From Clostridioides difficile (lineage in GTDB: Bacteria; Bacillota; Clostridia; Peptostreptococcales; Peptostreptococcaceae): DNA of 64,000 nucleotides. Shown piece after piece: positions 17,214 through 26,967 of the stretch. The translations under genes were made by a program, and so were the position numbers. Location of the stretch: NCBI RefSeq assembly GCF_001299635.1, contig NZ_JRHN01000039.1:124001-188000 (forward strand). The letters are read 5' to 3'. Numbering within the stretch: position 1 is the first letter of the stretch; the number at the start of each line of letters is the position of its first letter. The notes below the pieces were generated by a model that was given only the letters and a program-made list of their open reading frames with translations, had not been told where the DNA came from and searched no databases.

Positions 17214-19511
17214 TTATTTAAATTTATTTCTATCAATTTTTATATATTTTTCTAATATATATTTTTTACCATATACAATAATTTTTATTGGCTTACCTTT
17301 TAAATTTTCTATTTTAATTAAATCACTACATACATCTACATTAATAATGTTATCTCTATAGCTTATGTTAAAAGAATAACCTCTCCATTCTTTAGGTAAC
17401 TTAGGGTCAAAAGATAATGTTTCATCCCATGTCCTCATACCTGCAAATCCATGTACAATAGAAAGCCATGAACCAGACATAGAAGTTATATGAAGTCCAT
17501 CATTGGTATCATTATTATAATTGTCCAAATCAAGCCTAGCAGTTCTTGAGTATAATTCATAAGCTTTATCCAAATCATCTATTTCAGAAGCAATAATGGA
17601 ATAAATACTAGAAGATAAAGAAGATTCATGTACAGTATATTTTTCGTAGAAATCAAAGTTTCTCTTCTTTTCTTCTTTAGTAAATCTATTTCCAAAATAG
17701 TAAATTCCCTGTAATACATCTGCTTGTTTTATAAAACACGACCTAAGAATCCTATCCCAAGACCAATTTTGATTAAGAGGAAGATTTTCTTTTGGTAAAT
17801 CCTTTACTTCTATAAATTCTTTATCTAAAAAATTATCATTTTGAACTATTATTTTTAACTCATCATCATATGGCAGATAGATTTTTTTTGATATCATTTG
17901 CCATAGCTCAACTTCTTCTTTAGTTACATTATTTCTATCAATACATTCACTATATTCTATGTCTAATTTTAATACATTTTCTACAGCATATTCTAAGCAC
18001 CATTTAGCTATATAATTAGTATACCAATTATTATTGACATTGTTCTCATATTCATTTGGACCGGTTACACCATGTATCATATACAAATCTTTTTTTATAG
18101 ATAAATGAACTCTACTAGCCCAAAATCTAGCTATTTCTATTATTACATCGATTCCTTTTTCTTTTATGTATTCAAAGTCACCTGTATAATTTGTATAATT
18201 ATATATTGCATATACTATACTTCCATTTCGGTGTATTTCTTCAAATGTTATCTCCCACTCATTATGGCATTCTACTCCATCAAATGTAACCATTGGATAT
18301 AAAGCACCTTTAAGCCCTAGTTTTTTTGCATTATCTTTTGCCTGTTCCAATTGATTATATCTATATTCCAAAAGGTTTCTAGTTACCTTCTTATCTGTTA
18401 CCCCTAGATATACTGGAACGCAAAATGCTTCTGTGTCCCAATAAGTAGCTCCTCCATACTTTTCTCCAGTAAAGCCTTTGGGACCTATATTCAATCTTGA
18501 ATCTTCTCCATAATATGTTGAAAATAGTTGAAATAAATTGTATCGTATTCCTTGTTGACTACTTTTATCTCCATTTATTTTTACATCTGCACTTTTCCAT
18601 CTTTTATTCCATAACTCTGTATGTTCATTTAATATATCATCATAATCTTTAGATATTTCTCTATTTAAAATATCTTCACATTTTCCTAATAGCTCACTTT
18701 CCTTATAGTCTCTAGTTGAAGTTATAGATACATATTTTTCTATACTAGCAACCTCATCTTTTAGAATATCCATTGTTATTGAATTCTCACAGTAATTATA
18801 TTCATTTGTATGAGATAGGTCTTTTATCTTACCTCTTGCCTTAATATACATCATTGCACCCACAGTAAATACTGGTGTATTAAATGCATTTTCCTTTGTT
18901 CTAGAAAGTATACTTCCTCGATATTCTGAAGAATTTGAAGAAACTCCATTCCAAAACTCTTCCTCATAATTTGAATCTTCATTTTTTATGTTTGAATCTA
19001 AATATGGTATGAATTTTATTTTAGCATCAGAATTTAATGCTTTTATACTGTATTTAATTACTGCTAACTCCTTAACTGATATGCTTAAAAATCTAATAAT
19101 GTTAACTTCAAATTTTTTATCACTTATGTGTACAATAAACCTACGATTTAAAATACCATTTTTCATATCTAATTCTCTATAAAAATCTTCAACCTTACAT
19201 TTTGCTAAGTCTAATTCTATATCATCTATAAAAATTCTTATTCCTATATAGTTAATTGAATTAGGGATTTTACCAAAGTATTCTGGGTATCCATTTTTCC
19301 ACCATCCTACACGAGTTTTATCTGGAAACCATACTCCAGCTATATAAGACCCCTTATGAGTATCTCCACTATAGTTTTCCTCATAGTTTCCCCTCATACC
19401 CATATAACCATTACCTATACTCATTATAGATTCCGCTAATCTATTTTCTTTGATTTCAATCTTATCTTGTATAATCTTCCATTCATCTATATTATTAAAT
19501 AAACATTTCAT
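17214..19511 (-). CDS. GH65 disaccharide phosphorylase
   Basis: A 765-residue cytoplasmic glycoside hydrolase family 65 enzyme, the maltose/kojibiose/nigerose/trehalose phosphorylase group. It would use phosphate to split an alpha-linked glucose disaccharide into beta-glucose 1-phosphate and glucose. The N-terminal beta-sandwich has NGYMGMRGNYEE. The alpha/alpha barrel has GGATYWDTEAFCVP and GVTGPNEYENNV near residue 485, whose glutamate is the expected general acid. The C-terminal part has HITSMSGSWLSIVHGFAG. The start ATG overlaps the stop of the beta-phosphoglucomutase gene by four bases, the expected partner. The exact disaccharide cannot be decided by eye. Confidence 0.88.
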   Translation of the reverse strand: MKCLFNNIDEWKIIQDKIEIKENRLAESIMSIGNGYMGMRGNYEENYSGDTHKGSYIAGVWFPDKTRVGWWKNGYPEYFGKIPNSINYIGIRIFIDDIELDLAKCKVEDFYRELDMKNGILNRRFIVHISDKKFEVNIIRFLSISVKELAVIKYSIKALNSDAKIKFIPYLDSNIKNEDSNYEEEFWNGVSSNSSEYRGSILSRTKENAFNTPVFTVGAMMYIKARGKIKDLSHTNEYNYCENSITMDILKDEVASIEKYVSITSTRDYKESELLGKCEDILNREISKDYDDILNEHTELWNKRWKSADVKINGDKSSQQGIRYNLFQLFSTYYGEDSRLNIGPKGFTGEKYGGATYWDTEAFCVPVYLGVTDKKVTRNLLEYRYNQLEQAKDNAKKLGLKGALYPMVTFDGVECHNEWEITFEEIHRNGSIVYAIYNYTNYTGDFEYIKEKGIDVIIEIARFWASRVHLSIKKDLYMIHGVTGPNEYENNVNNNWYTNYIAKWCLEYAVENVLKLDIEYSECIDRNNVTKEEVELWQMISKKIYLPYDDELKIIVQNDNFLDKEFIEVKDLPKENLPLNQNWSWDRILRSCFIKQADVLQGIYYFGNRFTKEEKKRNFDFYEKYTVHESSLSSSIYSIIASEIDDLDKAYELYSRTARLDLDNYNNDTNDGLHITSMSGSWLSIVHGFAGMRTWDETLSFDPKLPKEWRGYSFNISYRDNIINVDVCSDLIKIENLKGKPIKIIVYGKKYILEKYIKIDRNKFK

Positions 19512-20188
19512 ATAACTCTCCTAACCATATACTCATTATACTTTTCTTGTATATATTCAAAATTTAATTGACTTGTTGAATCTACAACTAAATTTGCTTT
19601 TTTTAAATTCTCATAGTTTCCAACACCAACAGAAAACATATTAGAAGAATTTATAGCATCTATCCCTGCACTTGCATCTTCTATTCCTATACAGTTTTGA
19701 GGATTTACATTAAGCCCTTCTGCTGACATAAGAAATATATCTGGATGAGGTTTGCTATTTTTACATTTTCCTGCATCAGCTATAAAATCAAATTTATCAC
19801 TCATACCCAAATGATTTAGCACATTTGTTGCATTCTTACTTGCAGATGATAAACCTATTTTTATGTTATTAGATTTTATATCACCTAATAAATTTTCTAT
19901 TCCAGGCAAAATATCATTTGAAGTTATCTCATCTATCAACGATACATAATAATTGTTTTTTTCTTCGGCCATTCTCACTTTTTCTTCTTCTGAAAATAAA
20001 TATTTCTTATTTCCAAATTCTAATATTCTGTCCAATGACTCCATTCTACTTATGCCTTTTAAAGATTCATTAAATTTTGTATCTATATCTATCCCAACCT
20101 TATGAGCTAGTTTTCTCCAAGCCATATAATGATAATATGCAGTATCTGTAATTACACCATCCAAATCAAATATAAATGCTTCAATCAT
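19508..20188 (-). CDS. pgmB: Beta-phosphoglucomutase
   Basis: A 226-residue HAD-superfamily enzyme converting beta-glucose 1-phosphate to glucose 6-phosphate. The nucleophile and acid/base aspartates are in FDLDGVITDTAYYHY (D8, D10). The cap follows (WRKLAHKVGI, LKGISRMESL). Motif II serine is in IGLSSASKNA, and the later motifs are SKPHPDIF and GIEDASAGIDAI. The H-A-W-x-x-L pattern is shared by true beta-phosphoglucomutases. Translational overlap with the GH65 gene shows the two act in sequence: phosphorolysis, then isomerisation into glycolysis without spending ATP. Confidence 0.9.
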   Translation of the reverse strand: MIEAFIFDLDGVITDTAYYHYMAWRKLAHKVGIDIDTKFNESLKGISRMESLDRILEFGNKKYLFSEEEKVRMAEEKNNYYVSLIDEITSNDILPGIENLLGDIKSNNIKIGLSSASKNATNVLNHLGMSDKFDFIADAGKCKNSKPHPDIFLMSAEGLNVNPQNCIGIEDASAGIDAINSSNMFSVGVGNYENLKKANLVVDSTSQLNFEYIQEKYNEYMVRRVI

Positions 20189-20282
20189 TCTTATTTCCTC
20201 TTTCTACAAGAAATTTTTAGACTAATAATCAATTTATTTTATACCTTCTCTCTTACATTTAAGGTATTATTTATAGAATTTT

Positions 20283-21167
20283 CTATTCTAATTCAGTCTT
20301 TAACTCAAAATCTATTTCCATTTCACTTTCTTTTACACCTTGTTTTTTTATTGCTCTACAAAAATTTGACCACATTCTTCCAGAAAAGGCATTTAAATAG
20401 TTTATATTGCAAATAAACTTTCCTTTTTCAATTTCTTTATTATATAATTGTGGTCCAACTATATATACTGGAAATATAGCCCATGCTTCTTTTCCCCTGT
20501 ATTTTTTTACAAATTTTGTATAGTTTTCATTCTTCATAATACACACTAAAAATACACATACAAATGGATTTTCTTCAACATCCATACCAAAAGAAAAAGA
20601 TATATCTGTTCCCAACTCTTTTTCTATTTTATGCAGATTTTCCCGAATCTGATTTTCAAGTTTTAGTGATGCTTCATTACAGAATTCTTTAATTTCATTA
20701 TCTCGAATTGGAACCCATAATGAAGTATCTGATATATAGTCTATGGCTTTATTATCAAAAGGTAACTCTCTTCGCTTCATCTCAGCTATAGCAGACATGT
20801 AATTTTTATCAGATATAAAAAAAGTTACAATTTTACTTTTATCTACATATATTTTAACTGGACACCCTTGTTTTTTATTATTTATTGAAATCCTAGTGAT
20901 ATCATGATATGAATACTCTTTTTCACTTCCTATACATTTACGAACTTTAATATTATGTAAATCAAAAATAATATATTTTCTTGTATAATCAAAAATTGAA
21001 AATAATCCATACATTGTAAATATAAAAGTGATTACTGCTATATAATACTGTTTAACATATAGAAGTAATACATTTATAACGATTCCAATTAATAAAAATA
21101 TAACACCTAAAATTAAATTTACAGTTCCTGATTTTACTATAACTATATGTTCTTTATAGTCATTCAT
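20283..21167 (-). CDS. Unknown membrane protein
   Basis: A 294-residue protein I do not recognise. Residues about 14-36 and 41-58 form two adjacent membrane helices. The remaining 230 residues are predicted soluble and begin with a PH-like stretch (IIFDLHNIKVRKCIGSEKEYSYHDITRISI), which in bacterial PH-type proteins follows paired helices. The C-terminal part contains VEENPFVCVFLVCIMKNENY and FPVYIVGPQLYN. It lies between the sugar phosphorylase pair and the GH13 gene on the same strand, 94 bases from pgmB and 192 bases from GH13. It may be co-transcribed, but nothing in the sequence ties it to sugar use. Start ATG has GGAGCGAT upstream. Confidence 0.6.
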   Translation of the reverse strand: MNDYKEHIVIVKSGTVNLILGVIFLLIGIVINVLLLYVKQYYIAVITFIFTMYGLFSIFDYTRKYIIFDLHNIKVRKCIGSEKEYSYHDITRISINNKKQGCPVKIYVDKSKIVTFFISDKNYMSAIAEMKRRELPFDNKAIDYISDTSLWVPIRDNEIKEFCNEASLKLENQIRENLHKIEKELGTDISFSFGMDVEENPFVCVFLVCIMKNENYTKFVKKYRGKEAWAIFPVYIVGPQLYNKEIEKGKFICNINYLNAFSGRMWSNFCRAIKKQGVKESEMEIDFELKTELE

Positions 21168-21359
21168 ATCGCTCCTTCCCCCTACCTATTCAGTAATTAC
21201 TTTTCTTATTGAATTACAGAATGATTAGAAGTGTTAATATTTGTTTTTATTCAAATAAAAAGCATACTGAATCTATTTTACTGAAAATAGTTTCTATTTG
21301 AACTAGCACTTACGTCTATGATAGCGTATTTCATCTATCTTCTATAAATACATTTTATA

Positions 21360-23243
21360 TTATTTTAAAATGATGAACTTGTATTTTTCTACTCTTATTT
21401 CTTCTTTTAAGTCTACTATTTTTTCTTCATACAAATCTTTTACTTTTCTATTAGACAAATAATCTGGTAATTTTAAAGTTATATCTTTAGATGAATTATT
21501 TATTATTATGGAAATGGATTCTTTTTTTAGTAGAATAGTTCCATTTTCCTTATCTGCTAATATCCATTCATTTGACATAGACCTAAGTTCTTTATTTTCT
21601 TTACGAAGCCTAATAATCTTCTTCATAAAATCAAATATATCCTTATTCCATTTTTCTTCATTCCATTCCATACATTTTCTTTGTCCTTCAGATATTGAAC
21701 TCAGTTCTCCATCCATTCCAATTTCGTCACCATAGTATATACAAGGACTGCCTGATTGTATAAACATAAACAAATATGCAAGTTTAACTCTATCAACATT
21801 TCCTCTAGCATAATTCAGTATCCTTGTAGTATCATGACTTCCAAGTAAATTAAAAATAACTTCACTAACTTGCATTGGATAACTTACCATTATATCATTT
21901 ATCATGTATTTAAACTCTTCAGCATTTATCTCATCTGTACAAAAGAATTTTTTCATAGCTTCTGACATCAAATAGTTCATAACTGAATCAAATTGGTCCC
22001 CCATCAACCATGGTAAACTACCATGCCAAATTTCGCCCAGTATATATATATCTGGTTTTATTTTTTTAAGTTCTTCTCTAAACTTTCTCCAAAAAACGTG
22101 GTCTACTTCATTTGAGACATCCAATCTCCATGCATCTATATCAAACTCCTGTATCCAGTACTTTCCTACACCTAATAAATATTCTATTACTTCTAAATTT
22201 TCTGTGTTAAGTTTAGGCATATACTTTTCACAGCCAAAAGTTTCATAAGGTATATTTTTTTCATCTATTTGTTCTATTGGAGTATCAACTTTGCTCATGT
22301 CTTTTATATAGAACCACTCTTTATACCTAGAATTTTCCTTATTTTTAATTACATCTTGCCACTGTTTAGAATAGTATCCTATATGATTAAAAACAGCATC
22401 CAGCATTATTTTTATATTTCTCTTATGAGCTTCTTTTATTAGCCTTTTTAAAGTCTCTTTATCTCCTAATGAAGGGTCTATCTTCATATAATCAATTGTA
22501 TCGTATCTATGATTTGTATTTCCAACTGTAATAGGGCAAAAATAAATTCCATTTATCCCTAAATCACTCAAATAATCTAAGTGTTCTATCACACCTTGCA
22601 AATCTCCACCTGTAAAATTATCTCTTGTTGGAATAGCTCCCCATTCCTCCACTCCTACTGGATTTATAGATGGGTCACCATTTGCAAATCTATCTGGAAA
22701 TATCTGGTACCAAATAGTCTCTTTAACCCAATCTGGTACTTTAGGTACATCTATATAATTTAAATATGGGTATCCAAAAAAATTACTTATCTCACACAAT
22801 TCTTTTTTGTCATTTTCATTGCCCAACTCTATTATCCTTTTTTCTGTAAATAGAATCTTTTCCTCTTGGCCTTCTATTATAAACCCATATCTTGAACGTT
22901 TGTTTAATGGTTTGCACTTAGCTATCCAATAATCAAATAATTCAGTTTCTACTTCTTTATCCATTATTATATTTGAACCACCAGACCAACCAATCCCAGA
23001 TGCATTTAAATTTCCTCCTCCTGCACCACCTTTGTCCCATACATATTGGTCTCCTATTCTCAAAATCACTTTTTTTGCTTCATTTTTTTTAGTTCTAAGT
23101 CTTATATGTAATGTTTCTCTATCATAACCATAGGCATAGTTACTCATTGGTATATGTAATATGGCTTCTTTTGTTAAATTTTTTTTAGTAGTTTCTTTGA
23201 TTTTATTGCTTAAATTTATATTCTTTTTATTTTTATTAGACAA
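21360..23243 (-). CDS. GH13 maltodextrin hydrolase (neopullulanase/cyclomaltodextrinase type)
   Basis: A 627-residue cytoplasmic alpha-amylase-family enzyme. An N-terminal beta-domain (about 1-165) precedes the barrel. Conserved regions are YQIFPDRFANGDPS, DAVFNHIG, AWRLDVSNEVD with the nucleophile aspartate, LGEIWHGS with the acid/base glutamate, and LLGSHDTTRIL with the third aspartate. Lack of a signal peptide and the N-terminal extension fit neopullulanase or cyclomaltodextrinase, which cut imported maltodextrins. Product maltose would feed the nearby GH65 phosphorylase. The start is TTG at 23243, eleven bases after GGAGGG; no better start exists upstream. Confidence 0.88.
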   Translation of the reverse strand: MSNKNKKNINLSNKIKETTKKNLTKEAILHIPMSNYAYGYDRETLHIRLRTKKNEAKKVILRIGDQYVWDKGGAGGGNLNASGIGWSGGSNIIMDKEVETELFDYWIAKCKPLNKRSRYGFIIEGQEEKILFTEKRIIELGNENDKKELCEISNFFGYPYLNYIDVPKVPDWVKETIWYQIFPDRFANGDPSINPVGVEEWGAIPTRDNFTGGDLQGVIEHLDYLSDLGINGIYFCPITVGNTNHRYDTIDYMKIDPSLGDKETLKRLIKEAHKRNIKIMLDAVFNHIGYYSKQWQDVIKNKENSRYKEWFYIKDMSKVDTPIEQIDEKNIPYETFGCEKYMPKLNTENLEVIEYLLGVGKYWIQEFDIDAWRLDVSNEVDHVFWRKFREELKKIKPDIYILGEIWHGSLPWLMGDQFDSVMNYLMSEAMKKFFCTDEINAEEFKYMINDIMVSYPMQVSEVIFNLLGSHDTTRILNYARGNVDRVKLAYLFMFIQSGSPCIYYGDEIGMDGELSSISEGQRKCMEWNEEKWNKDIFDFMKKIIRLRKENKELRSMSNEWILADKENGTILLKKESISIIINNSSKDITLKLPDYLSNRKVKDLYEEKIVDLKEEIRVEKYKFIILK

Positions 23244-23421
23244 TTTAAATTTCTCCCTCCTTTATAATAATTTACATAATTTAAAGATAGGTTAATATAT
23301 TTTATTATTATATCACAATAAAAATATATAATAGTAAAATATATTAACAATATGCTATCCAAGTTAAAATAAATTATATTATTAAATTTAATTTTATCCA
23401 GTTATTTTTGCAAAATAAAAA

Positions 23422-23442
23422 CCTCTAGTATTTTTCTAGAGG
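23422..23442 (-). terminator. Terminator of the PHP phosphatase gene
   Basis: CCTCTAG (23422-23428) pairs with CTAGAGG (23436-23442) around a seven-base loop. On the minus strand it is followed by TTTTTATTTTG, a standard intrinsic terminator 58 bases past the stop. Confidence 0.85.
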
Positions 23443-23499
23443 ATACAATATTATACTATTAACTTTTTTACTATCTGTTAATTCATTTCAAAACATACT

Positions 23500-24321
23500 C
23501 TAAGCTATATTGTTAGATTTAACTTTTTCTATATTTATAAAATAAGTTTCTCTTTCTTTAAATAAAGATACATATTTAAAATCAAGATACTTAAGCATAT
23601 CATAAGCCACATCAAAATCTCTACATATATCTTCTACTCTGTGAGAATCAGAACCTACAGTAACTATAAATCCGCCAAGCTCTTTATATCTTTTTAATAT
23701 ATCTTCATTTGGATGTATAGCATTTAATCCATATCTATAACCAGAAGTATTTAACTCTATACCACTTCCATTATCGATTATTGATTTTAAAACTTCATCA
23801 ATAACATCTTTAAAATCATTGTATATAACTCTATTATCTGAATAGATTCCATATCTAGATATATAATCTAAATGACCATATATGTTATAGTCTCTAAATT
23901 CACGATTAGTTTCAAGTATACTATTAAAATATTTATAATATGCATCTTCTTTGCTAAGCCCTTTAAAATACTCCTTTGATGGAACAGGTATATTATCAAT
24001 TGTATGAGTTGAACACAATATGAAATCAAAAGGATTAGAGTTTATTATTTCATCTATTTCATTTTTTAGATGTTTTCTATAACCAACTTCAACTCCTAAT
24101 AATAACTCTATGTCCTTTTTATATTTTTCTTTGAACTTATTAAACACTGGAACATAGTCATTATAATTAATGCAAAAGCCTCTACCTTTATCATGCTCTA
24201 AATGGTCTGTAAAAGTTAAATATCTAACACCAATACTTATAGCTTTTTTTATTGTATCTTCCATCGAATCCTTTCCATCACTTGAAAAATTAGTATGAAT
24301 ATGATTATCTATTAAATTCAT
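23500..24321 (-). CDS. PHP-family histidinol-phosphatase-like phosphoesterase
   Basis: A 273-residue metal-dependent phosphoesterase. PHP motifs are DNHIHTNFSSDG at the N-terminus, FTDHLEHD near residue 40, GVEVGYR near 75, CSTHTID near 107, YGHLDYISRYG near 150 and GSDSHR near 225. These supply the usual trinuclear metal site. The family member best known with this length and motif set is histidinol-phosphatase HisJ/HisK, but no histidine biosynthesis genes adjoin. A general sugar- or amino-alcohol-phosphatase role is equally possible. Start ATG follows GGGAGGGATAAT. Confidence 0.8.
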   Translation of the reverse strand: MNLIDNHIHTNFSSDGKDSMEDTIKKAISIGVRYLTFTDHLEHDKGRGFCINYNDYVPVFNKFKEKYKKDIELLLGVEVGYRKHLKNEIDEIINSNPFDFILCSTHTIDNIPVPSKEYFKGLSKEDAYYKYFNSILETNREFRDYNIYGHLDYISRYGIYSDNRVIYNDFKDVIDEVLKSIIDNGSGIELNTSGYRYGLNAIHPNEDILKRYKELGGFIVTVGSDSHRVEDICRDFDVAYDMLKYLDFKYVSLFKERETYFINIEKVKSNNIA

Positions 24322-24433
24322 ATTATCCCTCCCTTTATTTTATCTATCTCAATTATACTACGAGTTCATTGTATACAAGTGTTAAAAGAATATTATAAGA
24401 GTTAAATTTTATTTACATAATCTTTCATAAAAA

Positions 24434-24477
24434 AGAAGCATCTATTTCGATTTTAGAAAATCATTAAAGATGCTTCT
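24434..24477. terminator. Terminator hairpin
   Basis: AGAAGCATCT (24434-24443) pairs with AGATGCTTCT (24468-24477), with an inner GATTTT/AAAATC hairpin. On the minus strand a run of T follows, terminating the small membrane protein gene. T-rich sequence on the other side would also allow plus-strand termination. Confidence 0.8.
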
Positions 24478-24496
24478 CTTTCATACACTTTTTTAT

Positions 24497-24850
24497 TTAA
24501 CTTTTAAAAGTCTTAATTTTGTAATAGAGTTTAGCAGTTATATGCCCAATCATATAGAAAGCTGCATAAAGTAAAACATATACATATGCTGAATCATTTA
24601 AAAATATATACATTAATATTATATAAGTTACTAAAGACACTACAAGTGATAAAATCCAATTAGTTTTATTTAATACACAAACTATCCCCTGCATTAAAAA
24701 GGCAACTGGAAAAATCAATACCATTCCTATTACAAAAATCCCTTTAGCTTGAACATTTGGTATATTAAATATATCTGTAGCAAAGGTTAAAAACATTAAT
24801 ATCATTATAATTGTGGGAAATATGATACTAAAAATATTACTCTTTTTCAC
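24497..24850 (-). CDS. Small four-helix membrane protein of unknown function
   Basis: About 117 residues, nearly all hydrophobic, with four likely membrane helices (SIIFPTIIMILMFLTFA; IFVIGMVLIFPVAFLMQGIV; WILSLVVSLVTYIILMYIFL; YVLLYAAFYMIGHITA). The C-terminus is short and lysine-rich. I know no family for it. GTG at 24850 has AAGGA nine bases upstream, whereas the ATG at 24859 touches that site, so GTG is preferred. It lies just downstream of cwp24 on the same strand (about 70 bases) and may be co-transcribed. Confidence 0.6.
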   Translation of the reverse strand: MKKSNIFSIIFPTIIMILMFLTFATDIFNIPNVQAKGIFVIGMVLIFPVAFLMQGIVCVLNKTNWILSLVVSLVTYIILMYIFLNDSAYVYVLLYAAFYMIGHITAKLYYKIKTFKS

Positions 24851-24918
24851 AATAATCATTCCTTATTTGTCAGCTATTTGATAATCTTTAATAAGCATAT
24901 CTTAAATTAATACTTTAA

Positions 24919-26361
24919 TTATTTTGTAGCCTCAATTTCCCCCATCATTCTAACTAAATCTTGTCCATATTGACCTCCAGCCCAATTATTAGAAAGACCT
25001 TCAACTGTTTTAGCTTTCCCAAATAAAGATTTTTCATGTCTAGGGTCTACTGGATTTGAAAGTGGATAACCATCTTGTCCTGCATATAAGCATAAATGTT
25101 GAATCTGAGCTAAGATTCCTTCTTCCCACGTACCAAATCTTGAGTGGGCATTCTTATCAGTATCAGAACCTCCTGAAGAAGTCTTAAGTCCACAAGGATT
25201 CTTGAATGATGCATCTAATACCCCACCAAAATTACAGAAACCAGTTTCTTTTGCAGATTGAGCTACTGCTAATACAGGATTTACACCTTCTTGAACAGCA
25301 GTATCATACAATATTGGTATTAATTCTATAAATAAATCATTAGCTCTTTTAGATTTAGCCCATTTTAAACAAGCTTCTAAACTAGCTGTTGGTTCACCTA
25401 ATATGCTTGTCTCATTTTTCATAGGAGAATCACCTTTTGTAGATGAGTCACCATTATTCTGTGCAGCAGAAACACATTTATTATATATGCTATCACTTAT
25501 TGTACCTAATCTAGTAATTTTGTCTGCTCCTGCTAATATAGATTTATCACTACTTTCTGACACCAACACAATTGGATTTTCTTTAGCAATTGTAGAACCT
25601 GTAAGTGCATTTACTAAATCATATCCATCACTTAAATAAAATTCTGATGCATCTGGATAAAATTCTTTTATAACTTTCTTATTTGTATCATATCTATCTG
25701 AGCCACCAAGTCTTTTAGAGTTAGTCTTATTAACTAAGCTAGTACTCATAGATATACTTCCACCTACTGCATATGATTTTACATCACTTGTTGAAAAAGG
25801 AACACTCTTTCCATCTGTAAGCACTATAGGAGCTACATCTCTTACTGACACAGGTGCTGCACTTATAGTATCAGCTTCTCCTTTATATGCATTAGTTAAT
25901 ATCACTTCATCAACTTTTTTAATACTACTTACCTCTTTAGCAACACTATAACTAGTCTTTATTCTGTCATCTCCACCTAATCTAGTTACTTGTGCTCCTG
26001 TGTTTTTAAGTTCAGTTTCTACTGATTTGCTTATTGATAATTCTTTACCTATTATGTATATTTTTTTGACATTTTTTAATCTTTGTTTCGTTTCATTTGG
26101 TATGTTATTTTTTTGTGCAAGTAAAATTGGAGCATCAACAGCACCAGCAAGACCACTTGCTGAAAGACCATCTGCTATCGAACTATCCATATTTACCATA
26201 ATCGCTGTATCATAACTCTTTTTGTCTGCTATTAATCCAGCCGTCTCATATATATTGTTACCTTTAATAGTATCTGATGTTAATGCATTTACATTAGGCA
26301 CATTTATTAGAAATATAGCTAATGTTAGACCTAATGCTAAAACTCTCTTAATTGTTCTCAT
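24919..26361 (-). CDS. cwp24: Cell-wall protein with CWB2 repeats and glucosaminidase domain
   Basis: A 480-residue exported wall protein. A signal peptide (residues 1-27, ending NVNA) is followed by three CWB2 repeats (about 35-300), each with the RLGG-D-R pattern (RLGGDDRIKTSYS, RLGGSDRYDTNKK, and a shorter third). CWB2 triplets anchor C. difficile S-layer-associated proteins through the anionic polymer PSII. After a charged linker, the C-terminal 150 residues form a glucosaminidase domain with VAQSAKETGFCNFGGVLD, whose glutamate is the likely catalytic residue, and NPCGLKTSSGG. It probably remodels peptidoglycan. The arrangement matches my memory of Cwp24. ATG follows AAGGGGGAAG. Confidence 0.85.
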   Translation of the reverse strand: MRTIKRVLALGLTLAIFLINVPNVNALTSDTIKGNNIYETAGLIADKKSYDTAIMVNMDSSIADGLSASGLAGAVDAPILLAQKNNIPNETKQRLKNVKKIYIIGKELSISKSVETELKNTGAQVTRLGGDDRIKTSYSVAKEVSSIKKVDEVILTNAYKGEADTISAAPVSVRDVAPIVLTDGKSVPFSTSDVKSYAVGGSISMSTSLVNKTNSKRLGGSDRYDTNKKVIKEFYPDASEFYLSDGYDLVNALTGSTIAKENPIVLVSESSDKSILAGADKITRLGTISDSIYNKCVSAAQNNGDSSTKGDSPMKNETSILGEPTASLEACLKWAKSKRANDLFIELIPILYDTAVQEGVNPVLAVAQSAKETGFCNFGGVLDASFKNPCGLKTSSGGSDTDKNAHSRFGTWEEGILAQIQHLCLYAGQDGYPLSNPVDPRHEKSLFGKAKTVEGLSNNWAGGQYGQDLVRMMGEIEATK

Positions 26362-26395
26362 ATTCTTCCCCCTTGATATATCAAGTTTAATTCAA

Positions 26396-26437
26396 AAATG
26401 ACTATAGCATAGTACTACATCTATGCTATAGTCATTT
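26396..26437 (-). promoter_or_regulatory. Terminator-like hairpin in the cwp24 leader
   Basis: Two perfect 17-base arms (26396-26412 and 26421-26437) enclose an eight-base loop. On the minus strand the stem ends in TTTTT, 34 bases before the cwp24 start codon. The only gene upstream is divergent, so the hairpin does not terminate a neighbour. It is a candidate leader attenuator or mRNA-stability element. Confidence 0.6.
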
Positions 26438-26967
26438 ATTATAATTTAATAATTATATATTTGTTATTATATCATAAATTACAAAAAGTTTCCATAATAT
26501 TAGATAGATTAGAGGAAAAATTTACATTTTAGTTACAATTTCTAAGGTTTCAGTTCATATGTACATATATTTAGTAACAATTTGTAATAAAAATCGACAT
26601 TTATATCTCATATTTATTATATTTTTTTACAAAATGGAAATTTATTGTATACAACAAACAGATTATATTTTTACAGAATCTATTCATTATTAAGTAAATT
26701 CTTTATCAATATTGTTAAAAATACATTTTTTAATAAATTTATTATGTGTCAATTTTTTTATTAAGTACATACTGTTTTTACTATATAATATGTAAACATA
26801 TTTTTCAATTTTAATTTAATTCTAACATATTTTTATGTGTCTTATGATATATAATGTGATATATTCTAATTAATGGTATTTTCAAATTAAAAAATGTTAC
26901 TGTTTTATAAAGTGACATTGTGCTTGAAAATAAATAAAACACTTAACTTTATTTAAGGAGATTTACG
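26438..26967. other. Long divergent intergenic region
   Basis: About 530 bases of very AT-rich DNA between the cwp24 leader hairpin and the ROK regulator. It must contain both promoters. No ORF with a ribosome-binding site, known riboswitch core or invertible repeat pair was seen. Confidence 0.4.

Noticed and set aside
21273-21290. Small CTATTTT/AAAATAG hairpin as terminator of the unknown membrane gene or GH13
   Set aside because: It lies between GH13 and the next gene on the same strand, has only seven A/T-rich pairs, and the T-run is on the wrong strand.
26396-26437. Possible invertible DNA switch at cwp24
   Set aside because: The arms are only eight bases apart, so there is no segment to invert, and no recombinase gene is near. 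A leader hairpin explains it better.
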